A stretch of 64,000 bases of DNA, taken from the NCBI GenBank assembly GCA_030052745.1, contig JANBVO010000003.1:1-64000 (forward strand). The letters run 5' to 3'. This DNA is from Pleurostoma richardsiae (lineage: Eukaryota; Ascomycota; Sordariomycetes; Calosphaeriales; Pleurostomataceae). The translations under genes were made by a program, and so were the position numbers. The notes beneath the pieces were generated by a model. The model saw nothing but the letters and a program-made list of their open reading frames with translations. It ran no database searches and was not told where the DNA came from. Within the stretch, counting starts at the first letter, position 1. Every line of letters begins with the position of its first letter. Below are positions 1 through 12,332 of the stretch, one piece after another.

Positions 1-563
1 AACGGCGGGTTCCACCTGGTGCTCATGGACATCCAGCTGCCGGTGATGAGCGGCCTGGACGCGACGCGCGAGATCCGCCGGCTCGAGCGCGTCAACTCCA
101 TCGGCGTGTTCTCGTCGTCGGCAAGCAGCGCGCCCGACGAGGTGAAGGGCGAGCCCGCGGACGACGACAAGCTGCCCAACACGGACCTGTTCAAGAGCCC
201 CGTCATCATCGTCGCGCTCACGGCCAGCTCGCTGCAGAGCGACAGGCACGAGGCGCTGGCGGCGGGGTGCAATGACTTCTTGACAAAGGTGAGATCCCTC
301 TTCTACTTCTCCTTCTCCTGAAGAGCTTTCTTGAGGAGCGGACAAATGATACTAACAGCACCCCGATGTAGCCCGTCAATTTTGTCTGGCTCGAGCGGAA
401 GGTCATGGAGTGGGGCTGTATGCAGGCCCTTATCGACTTCGACGGCTGGCGGAAGTGGAAGCACTTCTCCCAGAGCAACGAGGAGGCCGAGGCCGCGGCC
501 AAGAAGCTCGCGGCCAAGACCAAGACGAAGAAGAACCGGCAGTCGATCACGGCGGCAGCGTGA
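1..563 (+). CDS. ssk1: SSK1-type response regulator, C-terminal part (5' end outside window)
   Basis: C-terminal half of a two-component receiver domain. The window opens in frame. Exon 1-288 and exon 372-563 flank an 83-bp GTGAGA...TAG intron. Visible landmarks are the phospho-acceptor Asp in LVLMDIQLPVMSG (residue 10 from the window start), the conserved Thr in VALTAS, and the Lys-Pro pair in FLTKPVNF, which is formed exactly across the splice junction. An acidic/Ser-rich insertion between the Asp and the Thr (about residues 36-62), followed by a short Lys/Ala-rich tail, is typical of fungal SSK1 proteins. In this family the receiver passes the phosphorelay signal from the histidine kinase/HPT protein to the SSK2-type MAPKKK of the HOG osmotic and oxidative stress pathway. 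The N-terminal region and promoter lie upstream and are not visible. Assignment to SSK1 rather than another hybrid receiver rests on the insertion and tail and is strong but unconfirmed. Confidence 0.88.
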
Positions 564-3500
564 GGAAGGCCTCGAACAGCGACGGCACGCGCGGCGCGCA
601 TTATCTTGCTCACCCGCCTCGGCTTCAGCCATTTTTCGTTTTTACTCAGGACGACTTCGGCTTGTCCTGATACCCATCTCAAAATCGACGCGAACACGAT
701 GCATTACGGCCTTTTTATATTCACATGTACCTATTCTTTTTGGACGAGCAAAGCGTTTTGGCGTCTTGTTGAGATTCCCGGAAGGAGGGAAGGTCAGGAA
801 AGGGGGGGAGGGAAACAGGGCGGGTACACGAGGGTCCTGGAGTGACTGGAGTTGCTTGTGCTGATTATTAACTCGACTGTATCATACGGCATTTACTGTT
901 GTATCTCTCTGTGTGGATTAGGGCCATATTTAATCCCCTCCTCCAGAAGAGGTGATGGAGGGAGAATGGTAGCAGCATGGGCGAGGCGCGGGTTCAGATC
1001 GAACATTCACGCTCGGTGGCGCTTGGTTATACCCAGGACAGGTAGTCATATCTAGTGAATGTCGAAAACAAAGACTTCGAGACACTCCCATGGCGTCCCT
1101 GGGTCCGGCTCCCCGTCTCTTGCGGATTCGACACTCATTGCGCTGGGCCTCGGCGTCCCCTCTTTCGCGGCATAACACGGCGGGCCAGAGGGTGCTTTTG
1201 GCTCGGTGCCGTGCATATGCCATCTCTCACCGGTCTCCTGCCCTGCTCTGCCTGCACATGCTCACATGAGACCAGTGTCTGGGCATCTTCCGCCATTGCC
1301 TGACCCAAGTCCGGGCAGGGACGGCCTACACCGAACTCTGCTGAAACAGCGTATCCAGAGGCGCCACAGCTTCTATGCGAGCTGTCGGCTATCGGCTTCT
1401 CCCCAGGTGAGGGTGGCGGCCAGAAGGCAGCCCCGGAGGTGGGGATCTTGATGCCCATCTGCCTTGTGCCGTTTCATACCGTTGCTGTCAGTCCACACAG
1501 CCATCCTGGGATGGGTGCCAGATCGGAGGACGGGTTGCGTTGAACCTTGGTTGTTAGACCTCCGGTTCGAGGATGGGGCAGCTTTGCGCAATCCTCCCAT
1601 CCCCGCCAGAACTTCGGACTACTCGGCTCAGGATCGTTCCTCCACAGCCCGATTGCTTGCCTGGCGTCGACCTGCACGGAGCCAAATGCGTCACAAACCG
1701 TCACTGTTATACCCCCCTAGTCGAATATTCGTTCCACTGGGTCAGCCCCCAGAGGTTTTCCAGTCGGGGTTGGGTGATCGCCCGCCCTCTCCATCGAGAC
1801 GTCGCTGCTTCTCCGGTCTGGTACTGTAATCAAGATGCGATGTGGACGTGGTTGGCGTTTTCTGTGCGACGCTGCCGTCCTATTTATTGGCCCGACTCGC
1901 ATGGGCGACGCAGGACGGCCCAGAAACGCCACAGTGCCATCCGCGGAGTGTCGTGTCTCTACCCAAACTCTCCTCGAGTCTCGCAAGGCTGCAGGGCGCT
2001 GTGGGAGGCGTTTTTGGTGGTGGCCCGGCCGGGAACGCCACTTGGGTCTCCCTGACCGCTCACCCTGGTACTCCGCACACAGCCGGTAGCCTCTGAGCGA
2101 CCCTATGACCAGACCGCAATGTAGGTGCGTGGTACAGAGACGAGAGACCCTGGACTGTCACGCAGGGGCGTGCGTGCTATTGTTCACCAGCTCATAGCCG
2201 AAGAGAGGTCCTTGTCCGCGGACCGGGAGCAAGGATGCTCTCGAAACACGCAGTTTCTCAGGTGCAGGTGGAGGAAGAAGAGGGGACTTATGCGGCACGG
2301 CAGAAGGAGACATTCCAGTGCCAGGAGTTTTTTCGGGCTTGAGACAGAACATAAGGAGGAATTATGCGAGGAGGGGAGAATGGAGAGACAAGTGACAAGG
2401 TGTGAAGCAAGCCACAACCCAGCGCTGGGACGTGGAGACGCAGCAGGAAAAAGTAAAGAAGCGACGAGAAACGCGATCCCAGGCGAGCAGGATTGCGGAT
2501 CGGCGAATTATTTGCAGCCTCATGCCAGCGTTACAGCACGTCTGTGGACTCGCTGGGGCTTCACCCATGCGGCACGGCACTTTGTCGAGGCCCCGAGGTC
2601 CACCCCCTCGCCTCGAGGAGGGCCCAGGAGGACCCAGGAGGGCCCAAGAAGGGCGCCCCCCGCGTCCAGGCGGCCCATCGTGGCTGCACCCTTGAGACGC
2701 TGGGGCGCCGGTGGTGGAGGGTTGTTCAGCACTGGGATTGGCAGGGCCAGAGGTGTGCGAGATGCAGACAAGGCCATCGCCCATCACTCAGCTGGCAGGG
2801 AGGGGTTCTCGCAAGGATGGGACGGCCCTGCAAGATGGCAGCGGCAGCCTCCCAAATTACTCTACGAACTTGTGGTGTCCGCCGTCTGCTGGTGCTGCCA
2901 CCGCCGCCGCCACCGCTTTCTGGTAGACTTGGGTGCTGGACGGACGGAGAGACGGTGGATTGGCTTGCTTGTGCGTGTGTGGGCAGAAATGATATCCGAC
3001 CCGTTCCAGCAACAAGCAGCTGTCCTGGCCGCTGCTGAGACCTGCCCACTACTTAAGGCAGCGGTCTTCCCTGAGCAGGCCTCAGTTGTCTGTCCTCCTA
3101 TCCTCCTATCCTCCCACTTTCAGTCCGGTCATCACAATGTCTCATCCAAGCCTGGACGAGTACCGACACATTGGCTGGCTAGCCACAAAGTCCCATGACC
3201 GAACAGGCCAGCAGGAACCCTTGTCTTCCGCTGCCGGTACCCGGGATCAACATCAGAGTACCCGCAATGTCTCCGAGAAAGCAGACGTCAGCCCGTCATC
3301 CGGCGCTGCGGCAGGTAAGTTTATTTCCAGCCGTGCCTTTGCAAGCTCGTTCACCATCGGAATGCGAGCGAAGAGAGCGATGTTGTGTTGACATCAGAAT
3401 CACCCAGCCGGCCAATCTGACGAAGGACAAAATCGGTGGTCTCTGACCAGCTGGCTGCCTACTCTCGGTGGCTGGTTGCACGCGGAGTAGCTGAGGCGTC

Positions 3501-6147
3501 CCAGCTCCCGGCTGTACGACGCAGACCCGAAACCTGGAGGTGCCGATCACATCCCACTGCGCATGCAGGAGGATCTCACGATCGACCTTCCAGAATTTTC
3601 CTGATGTTTTAGGGCGCTGGTGCGGCAGACTGCTATTTACGGAGTAATCTGTGTGTTCTGTAACGAAGGCTGCCAACAACGACGGCTGTTGGCGTAATTG
3701 GATCGAATTCGTTATGGTGTTCTGGAGGCGCCTTCAGACAGTCACGAGGCTTCAGATTGGAAACCGTCATCAGATGACCCTTAATAGAGGTCGTCTTGCA
3801 CCCACGCGCAGTTTCCTTCGCGGTGCCATCGTGATCGCCGATCCGTGTGATTACCTCTGATGGAATCTCATTTGGCGGGGCAGGGCAGATCTTCGTAGCA
3901 AACAGCCTTGCCCGCGGTTGCGCAATAGAGCGACTCGGTAAAGCCCGACTCTTCAAGCCTCGCAGTTACCTCTGAAGAGCAATTGACTGGAGAGAAACAT
4001 AGTTGTTGTCTTGAGTAGGCTGCCCAATGTGTGACAGAACGTTCTGGGGTCCTCTCCGGTGAACAAGTAGCCCCGTTGCACGGCATGAAGACCGATGGCA
4101 AGGATCTGATTCGATTTCTTGTTTGTGTGCTGGCAAGGTGAGCTGTTAGTCAGAGCATGTGGCTTCCGGCGAAACAGGCTTTCTCTATTCCCCTCTTCCT
4201 CACGGAGACATCTACCGTACCGCCATCTTGGGATGGCCAGGCCTATAAGCAGTGAACTGGTAGGCCATTGGGCCGGTATCGAGAGGATTAAGGCAAATGG
4301 GGCCCGATGCAGCAGCGTGCAGCATGGCTGGACTTGGCAATAGCGGTACGCTTGGCGGTATTATCATCTTGCGTACCACTCGGGCACGGGTTGTGTTGCT
4401 GACAGATGAGGCTTGGGGCCACTAAGAAGCTTATCAACGAAGGGACGAAGAGCTGCCGAAAGAGCAGGGCCTGAGGGGCAAGATGATTTTCGACGGAATG
4501 AATGTGCCGATTCGTACCGTTCGGCGGACTTTTCCAGTAGACCACATCAGACGGCAGTTTCTCAAGAGAATAATGCCCCGTGATAGGCAGTGTTCTGGAT
4601 AGAGGCTTATGTAGGAGAGCGCCTCGCTGCAAGAGAAAGCAGGAATCTCCACCATTCGACAGTCGCCAGAGACAACGCACTGTTCTCCGCGAATCCAGCG
4701 GTCACCGCCGTCTGCCGACTCTCTCAACATGCGGTCAGACCGCGGTAAGCGAGATTCTGGTGTCCTCGTCCAGTCCGAACCAAGGTAGATGGTCCAGATC
4801 GATGCAGAAGGCTGCATGAGACCTGTCGTCTGCATCCACGACATGGATACTATCACATGCCTTCCAATCCGCGCAAGAGCGTAGACGCCTCCGCCGCATC
4901 AAGAGAGGGGGAAAGAAAGAGAGAGACGACATCGCACTGTATCTACAAGCCATATTAGTATATGCTTTTTTATCCATGCTGCCAGCAAGGAAGAGCAGGT
5001 CTTACCTATCGGAGTGAAGAGCTGGCGTCCGGCAAAGCACGGATTCACGGCTCAGTGCACATATTCGAGGCGCCGAGATATGGGTGTCCCTCGTGAAGGA
5101 AGAGTTTGTGCTCCCGCAGGACAGGATATGTTGAGAAGCCCAGCAGCAGCCATTAGACAGACAAGTAACTTCCACACTTCTCGTAGTCCTGCATTGAAGG
5201 GAGCAGGATTAAGCTTCGATGGACCAAATAATAGGTTCGCTCACCAGACCTCGGACGGCGTAGCCATCGGCCAAGTTAAAGACAGACAGCGGCAGAGATT
5301 CCGTCTCGAAGATAGGGTAAACACACATGAGATGATCTTCTTCGCTGGGGAGCAGAAGCCTTCGTAGCGGCTTCCTCGAGAACAGGGAGTGTGTCCTCCA
5401 CCGCCGACCTTCTCGGCTTGGTCCAGCTGCCAATGGCCCTCAGAGTCGTTGAGAATAAAGCCACGTTTCCATCGCCGGAACCGGCGTCGTATCCAGCACA
5501 TCCGCCGTGGTCGTGCTGCGAAGGTCGGTATGACAACAGCTTGTAGAGCGACGCCGTGATTGGTAAAGTTGACGTTGGAGGGCGTCGTGGGTGGTTGTAC
5601 AAAGCCATGCCTCGATTGATGCACTTGGGATTAATCAATGCGTTTGTGCCTCAGAACATCCCTCGGTAACAGAATCTTTCCCCCGATAAATGCATATACC
5701 ACCAAAGCATCTGCCGCGACCCATGAACTCGCCGGCATGCTCACTCTCCTCCCCAGCCTTCCTTATCTCGGCTGCAGAAACAGCAAGTTCGCCTTTCCGG
5801 GGCGGGTAGAGGATTTTGCAAGACTTGAAGCCAGCTAAGATGTTCATTCGCCTGGGCTAGATCACCAGCGGCCTGCAGAAGCTGGATTCACACTTATAGA
5901 TACTGCTCAACACCGCATTGTCCGAGGGTTCCGACCTTGTCGTGCGAGTTATCCCCCGCGGCAGCCTACTTACAGCAGGTGCGGGCTGGCTGCCATATAA
6001 GAGCTTGAGCGGTGTACTCTGCAAGCCACCCTTTTTGCCCTTTACGGCTTGCGTCTTACCCCAAGAAGGTTATATACATTACCTTCGGAGTCTGCTCATC
6101 GAGCTGCACACGCTGCGACACCTTTCCGCAGGTGGAAGAAATGAAAA
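564..6147. other. gene-poor intergenic region
   Basis: About 5.6 kb with no coding region I can support. Open frames up to 357 codons occur but show no family motif, no consistent splice pattern and low-complexity translations. On the minus strand around 5.2-5.6 kb there are short peptide stretches (for example a CVYPIFETESL then GLVSEP pattern) that faintly recall the C-terminal ends of HET-domain proteins, scattered over several frames. I regard this as a possible gene relic only. No tRNA or clear repeat was found. Confidence 0.5.
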
Positions 6148-7188
6148 ATGGTTGACATCAAAGAAGCTACTCCTGCTTCACCTGCCGCCACGCCTCCTCC
6201 TGTAGTAACCTCAATCCTCACCCCAGCCCTGCTGTTCTGTTGTCTGATGGCTGTATTATAGGAACAAAACCCGGAAAATGTAATGAAACGAGAGACGCAG
6301 GCCTACCAAGAGGCACACAGCCCCGCCAACCCGAAAGCAACCAGCATTGACTTACATTGCATGGAGACCTTCGCAGAAGAACAGCACGTTACCTTCACCA
6401 AGCACATGAAGTCAATGTTCAGGATGAACGTACGTACAGCACGCAATCCCACAAGTCAGATGTCACTGACTTGCGTCAAGCCAGACAGGCTTTGCGAGCT
6501 CAGACCCGTCCTGGAACTCAACAACCAACCCCGGAAGATTAACTGGCGCCGGTTTATCAATGTAGAAGCCGCTCTGGTGCAGATGTTGGGGAAGGAAAGC
6601 CAGGAATCTTGCGCTTCGTGCCAGAATGGCAGCGGCCCTTTTATAGGCTGTTATACCTTCCCGGGCGTCGGAAAGGGTGCCTGCGGAAATTGCCACTTCA
6701 ACTCGGAGGCCAAACGTTGTACTTTCCACCGTTCGAGTCAGTCATCCTGTTCTTACCTCACGGGAAGACTTGTTGCTGACCACACCATAGAGGTAACAGT
6801 CCTGGAACGAGAGACCGAGGCCGGGCCGTCGATACCTATAAAGCCAGCTAGAAGCCGAGACTCTGACTCCGATACCGACCCCCCTCCAACGCGAAGCAAG
6901 CGAGCCAGGAACGGCCGCGGCCCCCAGATGGCGGTAAAGAAGGCCAGGACTGCTGTGCCAGCGCAACGCCCCCCCGCAGGCCTCGATCCTGCCAGCTCTT
7001 CCGCAGTCGCCGGCCGTGATATCCTTCATGTCCCTGTTCCTGTGGGCCTGGTTGCTTTCGAAGCGCAAAGGGCAGCGCGTACGCTGCGGAATATGGCGGA
7101 AAGCTTTGAGAATTTCCAGGAGGCCCGCCGGGTCACACGACTGCTTCGCAACGTCGCAGACGCTCTGGAGGTCGACGAAGAATCATGA
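6148..7188 (+). CDS. DUF3716-family cysteine-rich protein
   Basis: Preferred model: exon 1 6148-6204 (19 codons), intron 6205-6261 (GTAACC...TATTATAG, with a CTGAT branch-like site), exon 2 6262-7188, giving 327 aa. An unspliced start at ATG 6283 gives 301 aa. About residues 136-172 carry C-x2-C-x9-C-x10-C-x2-C-x8-C with GPFIGC, GACGNC and RCTFH, the signature I associate with the fungal domain of unknown function DUF3716. It probably binds metal, by inference from cysteine spacing. Downstream come a basic cluster (about 220-250, KRARNGRG and KKARTA, a possible nuclear localisation signal) and a C-terminal amphipathic helix (LRNMAESFENFQEARR). The gene stands alone in a gene-poor stretch, as is usual for this lineage-variable family. 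Function is unknown; a DNA- or protein-binding role is only a guess. The donor could also be 6202 (GTAGTA), which removes one Val. Confidence 0.75.
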
Positions 7189-9947
7189 CTAATGACCTTC
7201 CTTATGTAGAAGTGCAGCGAATGGCGGAAAAAAGGTTTCCAGTGTGTCCTGTGTCTAGGAGTGTGAGGAATGGCTTTTGGCTGACGATGGGAGAGGGTTT
7301 GTGCCTAGGCTCAACAAGCATCACTTCTGCTGCTCGAGATGGGCGGAAACCCACAGCAACGGAGCGATTGGAACCTAACAAGCTATTTAGGGAGATGTGC
7401 ACAAGTGCCCGGAGGTTTGCAGATCTTCCTTCTGATCTGCCGTGATAGGGGCACCGGGTTTCGAAAAGCAGGTGAGCGACTAGAGTTGTGAAACTTGAGA
7501 GATGCTGCATGAGTCCTCTGGCCTTTAGGGCATATATGTGCTTCCTGTGCTAAAACTGCCATGGCATTATGCCGAAAGGGTCGCAATCGTTGAGGCAATG
7601 CCGGTTGGGCAAGCCAGGTGGAAAGATGCGCCAACTGAAACTGTCCTTAGCATTGGGTTGCAAGTAGAGACTGTTCCTGCATGCATCTCACACCATGCCA
7701 CTTCCCAAGCTTCATTGCCCGGAGGCTGCAGCTTCGAGACGACGCCCAAACTGGAGCGGGTAGATCAGTGGGAGATCGTAAGCGCATCAACCGTCTCAAG
7801 GAACCGCTTGGGCAGATTCGCTGCAGGGGACTTGAAGGCAATCCGCCATGGAAGGGGAGAACGCATAACTTTTCAGTATCTCTAATCCAAATAAAAGATG
7901 AGCAACACAGGGATTGAGCTCGACAATCCTGGTTGAGAATTTCAGAAGTCGAGCCCAACTCTTGAAACACATCGGGCGCCAGACATGGGACGAAGTCGAT
8001 GTATGTCCCCGAGGTGCGTTGGTCATGCTGCAGGGCCCTGGGCGTGTCTATGGCTCTTGTGAATGCCACGCACCCATCTCTGGTTTGGACGACTGAGCCG
8101 GGCACATGTGGAGCTGTCCACCCAAGATTCTAGGCCCAAGGTTATCTCAGGGGAGATGGGCAAACAGAAGAAGACTCTGAGTGTCGAGTTGGACTCCTCC
8201 ACACACTAGTAGGCGGTTAGTGAGCGAATAGCAGCTGTTAGCTGTCGGTCTGGCCGCTGATCGCCGGTCGTGCAGCCAAGACAACGCTTCCAGAGGGGAT
8301 GTTAGAGGCGAGTTCAGCGGGACAGGGGTTACACTGGCGGGTGGATGGGGCTGGATCCGAGATCAGGCACATCGCCTCGGGCGCTCGGTCGCCATCGATC
8401 TCTTGCCGGGACCGGGTAGCGCAGCCGTTGCGCGCAGCTGTACGGGCCTGTTTAACCCCTCTCAAATCAGCACGACGGTGAAAGCCGTCTATCCGCCTTG
8501 CCCTTGTCACCTCGTAGTATCGGACTGCTCTCGCACCTGCATCTGCCCCGTCGTCCCGTCAAGGAGAGACGAGTGCTCGGCGTGGTCTTGGAGGGTAGCA
8601 GGAGCGCTTAACAAGGCCATCGTCGGCGTTGATTGACTCGACTGTGTTCCTCGGCTAATACTGTGCTCGTCCTAATTGTGAAGGTGTGATGTTATAGGGT
8701 CCGTGCTGCCGGCTCTCTCGCTTCGGATACGATGGGAAGAGAGCAAAACCCTGGGCGAGTGGGCGAGCACGGGCAGACCCTGGAAATGTCTCAGACCTTA
8801 GTACGATCATGTCGCGCGGCCAGCAATGACGTTTTTCATCCGGATTCCCAGCGAAGATCAAAGAACAAAGACTCTGTCTGGCCCTTGCCAATTGCAATTG
8901 CACCCCCTCGATATTCAAGGTCGAGCGAGTAGTAGTTCTGTGTAATCTGAGGTCGAAGACGATTGCAAGCCGCTCCGAGAGCTCCGGAGCGCACAGTAGC
9001 ACGACTGTAGAGGCCAGACAGGCGAGCGTTAGCAGCAACAGGCACATCAGCTGTCCCATGTCATCACCATCATCATCATCATCGGCGAGTGCAGCGCCGC
9101 TTTTTTGCCATGTGCGCCCCTACTGGCGGCGCTAGATTGTACCGTTGCACGCCGCATCCTGGGCCAGTACTCGCAGCACTCGCAGCACTTGGGCCGTTCT
9201 GGGCAGCTCAACCCATGTCTAGCATCGCTTTTGCTTAGCCGTACAGGGTTTAAGACCATTGGATCATCACCTGCACAGAGCTTTTTGCCGTCTCTGGGTT
9301 AGCATTTGTTGGCTGTTGGCTGTCGGTCCGGCCGGTGGTCAGTCAGGTCAGCTCCTCCCACTTCTTTCTCCGCACTTTTGTCACTTTTTGTCTTGTCCGC
9401 CTTCCGCTCTCGCTCTCGCTCGCTCGCTCGCCCGCTCTTGTGCCGACGACATCTTCCCACCTCACCACCACCACTTTCACCTCACCACCACCACCAGCCG
9501 ACACGCTCTTCGCCAGGTCGATCCGTGAGAGACAGGAGACGGAGTGGTGTTTCCACCAGCACGACGCCTGCAAGTTCATCATAGACATCCCGAGCGGAAT
9601 GGGAAGTGGCGACGCGGTTTAATCCCGTCATCCCGAGGTTCCCACCTCCACAGTCGCACGGCAGGAAGAGGCTGACTGGCTGCACGACGCCGCTTTCTCT
9701 GCCTGTCTTCGACTACTCGACCGACCACGACTGATAGAGAAAAGAGAGAGAGACATTCACTTCTGCGTCTGACTCTCCTGCCTCACGAACTCGATACCGT
9801 CGACCACTCTGCCGACCGTGATCTCGCCTGTGTTGCTGCTTCCTCCGAGACAGCCAATCTCGCCATCGTCGCATTCCTCCGACTCAAAATCAGCCTTCCA
9901 CAAAAGACAGCAGACCAGCCTGCCTCGGTCTTTCTTCCCCTGAGAAG
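7189..9947. other. intergenic region with simple repeats
   Basis: No supportable gene. It contains a CAT/ATC microsatellite at about 9062-9083, a CTCG-type run at about 9407-9436 and a CAC-rich stretch at about 9464-9495. The last roughly 600 bp is pyrimidine-rich, as expected of a fungal promoter and 5' leader, and probably belongs to the SEC2 gene that follows. Confidence 0.5.
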
Positions 9948-12332
9948 ATGGATTCGTACGTGTGCCCCTGTAGAAGCTCTCCTGTGGACTACAGTTACCC
10001 CATCTTCTCACTTCGCACCACTTTACCCTGCGCTGTTATCCGCAGTCCTTTGTCGGCGGCACATTTACTTTACCTCTGTTTCTTCTCCTCTTGGATACCG
10101 TGTATTCCCATCACCCCTCGTACTTGTGCTTCATTTTGAATTAGGATCCACTTGTCCTACGTCAGTCCCATGGACACCGCAGCTGCTAACATGGTACGGC
10201 GTAGCTTCGTCAGCATAGCCGGCTGGTCCCAGTACCAGACCCCAGCGACCGGTCACCGACTCGGCCACCTGCGATCATTATCCGGCATCTCGAGCCCCGG
10301 GCCCAACTCTCCCAAAGTTCCTCTCAAGTCGCCGTCGACTTCACACCTTCCCAAGATGACCCCGGAAGGATCCCCTGCAAACCCCTCGGCGGCACACCCA
10401 AAGAGGGTGTATTCCTCTCAGTCCGACGGCGACCTCGACCTGAGCACTATCCCCGATCCTAGGAGTAGGGCTATGAGCCCAGCGAGCGGCGACGGCACTG
10501 CCACCCCGTCACACCACCCCGACCTCGACGATGAAGTAGCTACCTTGAGCACAAAGCTTATCAATGCCATCAACCACCAAACGAGCCTCGACGATACGCT
10601 GTCTGAAACACGCCTTGAGCTGGAGCGGTCCCGCCAGCAGGTCAAGCAGCTTGAAGCGCACATCGCCGCCCAGCAAGAAGTACTAGCGGGGGACGTTTGG
10701 GTTCGCCGAAAATCCGTAGACGCCGAGAAATCGAGGCTTCTCTCTAGACTCACCCAAGAGAAAAAGGCGAGGGAGAGCATTGAGCTTGAGAAGAGGAAAA
10801 TTGAGCAAGAGCTCGAGAATCTCACGGCAGCGCTGTTCGAGGAAGCCAACAAGATGGTAATATCGGCAAAGGAGGAGGCACGGAAGGAACAAGAGGCAAT
10901 ACAGCGGAAGAATGACCAGCTGAAGTCGCAGCTCAGCGATACCGAACTGCTGCTGAAGTCGCAGCAGGAGCAGCTTGCCGAGCTGAAGCAGGTCATGGAA
11001 CAGATGACAGTAGAGCAGGATGAGGGCACCGCGTTGACTGCTCCCTCGTCGCCAGGGCTCGGCCGTTACGAGACGGGCGAAGAAGAGAGTCCGACCTCGG
11101 ATGGCAGCTCGCAGTCCGGTGTCATGGATGCTGTTCCTGCGTCTTATCCCACGAGCTTCACACACCTTCTGCAGCCTGTCCTCCGGACCGATCTTGCTTC
11201 TTACGAAGATTTCGTCTCACTCATAAGGTTCGCTAGGAAGCCAAGCAGTCGCCCACCCTCCGGGACGCACAGCGGCTTTGGTGCCCTTGGGATGGGCCCG
11301 GTCGCTGGCGCAAGCGCCCCGGCATCCAACGCGTCTACAACCTCGGTCTCAACGACAGGGACGATATCTGCTGCTGGTTCCCCACAAACTCCCAATACGC
11401 CCGCCTCAGCGCTCAGTACCGGATCCATCCCCTCAGTAGGCCAGCTGACCCCACTTAAAGACACCAAGTTCTACAAGCGGGTATTGGCCGAGGACGTCGA
11501 GCCGACCCTGCGTCTCGATACCGCCCCTGGCCTCTCGTGGCTTGCTCGGCGCTCCGTGGTCGCCGCCATGACCGACGGATCGCTCGTTGTAGAGCCCGTT
11601 CCCACCACAGGCTCACTGGTGGCCATAACGAAGCCGCAGTTCTTCCCGTGTTCGCTGTGCGGCGAGAGCCGCAAGGACGCGCAGCATCTGCGCACGCACC
11701 GGTTCCGCACCAGCGAGAACGGCTCCGCGCAGCGGTACCCGCTCTGCGCGTATTGCTTGGGCCGCGTGCGGTCGACCTGCGACTTCCTGGGGTTCCTGCG
11801 CATCGTCAAGGATGGCCACTGGAGGGCGGAGGGCGAGGATGCGGAGAAGGCTGCGTGGGAGGAGAGCGTGCGGCTGCGGGAGCAAATGTTCTGGAGCCGC
11901 ATTGGTGGCGGCGTCGTGCCCGTCAACCCGGCTGCCGCCCACGGTAGCATCGGCGAGAAGAGCCCGCGGCCGAGTCACGATGAGCCGAGGGTGCCGGTGA
12001 GAGACCTAGATGCTTTGGTAGAGGAAAAGGACGGGGTCACGCCTGCTGAGGAGGTGGAAGACTTCGCCACGCCTTTTGAGGAGAAACCTGCAGAGGAAAA
12101 GCCCGCGGAGGAGAAGTCTGCAGAGGAAAAGTCGGCAGACGTCGCTACCACCCCAGCTCACGATCCGCTCCCAGCAGTTGAGACTCCTTCCGAGGACGGA
12201 CCAGAGCCAGCCGCCGAACCCGCAGCTGAGACATCTCCGGCCAGCAACAGGAACTCGACACAGTCACTCAGTCCTGACGCGAAGAAAGAAACCCCCAAGA
12301 GGCTCTCGATCGAGATCCCCGGGTCCTCATAA
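9948..12332 (+). CDS. sec2: SEC2-like Rab guanine nucleotide exchange factor
   Basis: Proposed model: a tiny first exon 9948-9955 (ATGGATTC), a 189-bp GTACGT...TTAG intron, then 10145-12332, 731 aa. The junction restores the long frame exactly. Without it, translation would start at ATG 10170. Residues about 130-295 form a continuous coiled coil that includes ALFEEANKMV, the core of the Sec2p GEF domain, which activates the Sec4/Rab8 GTPase on secretory vesicles. Residues about 460-600 form a second conserved block with FFPCSLCGESR, PLCAYCLGRVRSTCDF and FLRIVKDGHW, a paired C-x2-C arrangement as in the C-terminal part of Rabin-type proteins. The tail is acidic and includes short EEKPA/EEKSA repeats (about 12080-12140) and Ser/Thr-rich sequence, likely phosphorylated, by inference. 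It acts in polarised exocytosis at the hyphal tip and pairs functionally with other traffic genes in this window (SNX3, VHS-GAT). The gene converges on the PMT1 gene. Confidence 0.88.

Noticed and set aside
2125-3198. 357-codon plus-strand ORF
   Set aside because: No recognisable motif, low-complexity Arg/Pro-rich translation and equally long frames on the other strand. Consistent with chance openness in GC-rich DNA.
4290-5838. Possible HET-domain gene relic on the minus strand
   Set aside because: Short stretches recall the C-terminal part of HET proteins, but they are scattered over frames and no core HET motif could be shown, so it is not called.
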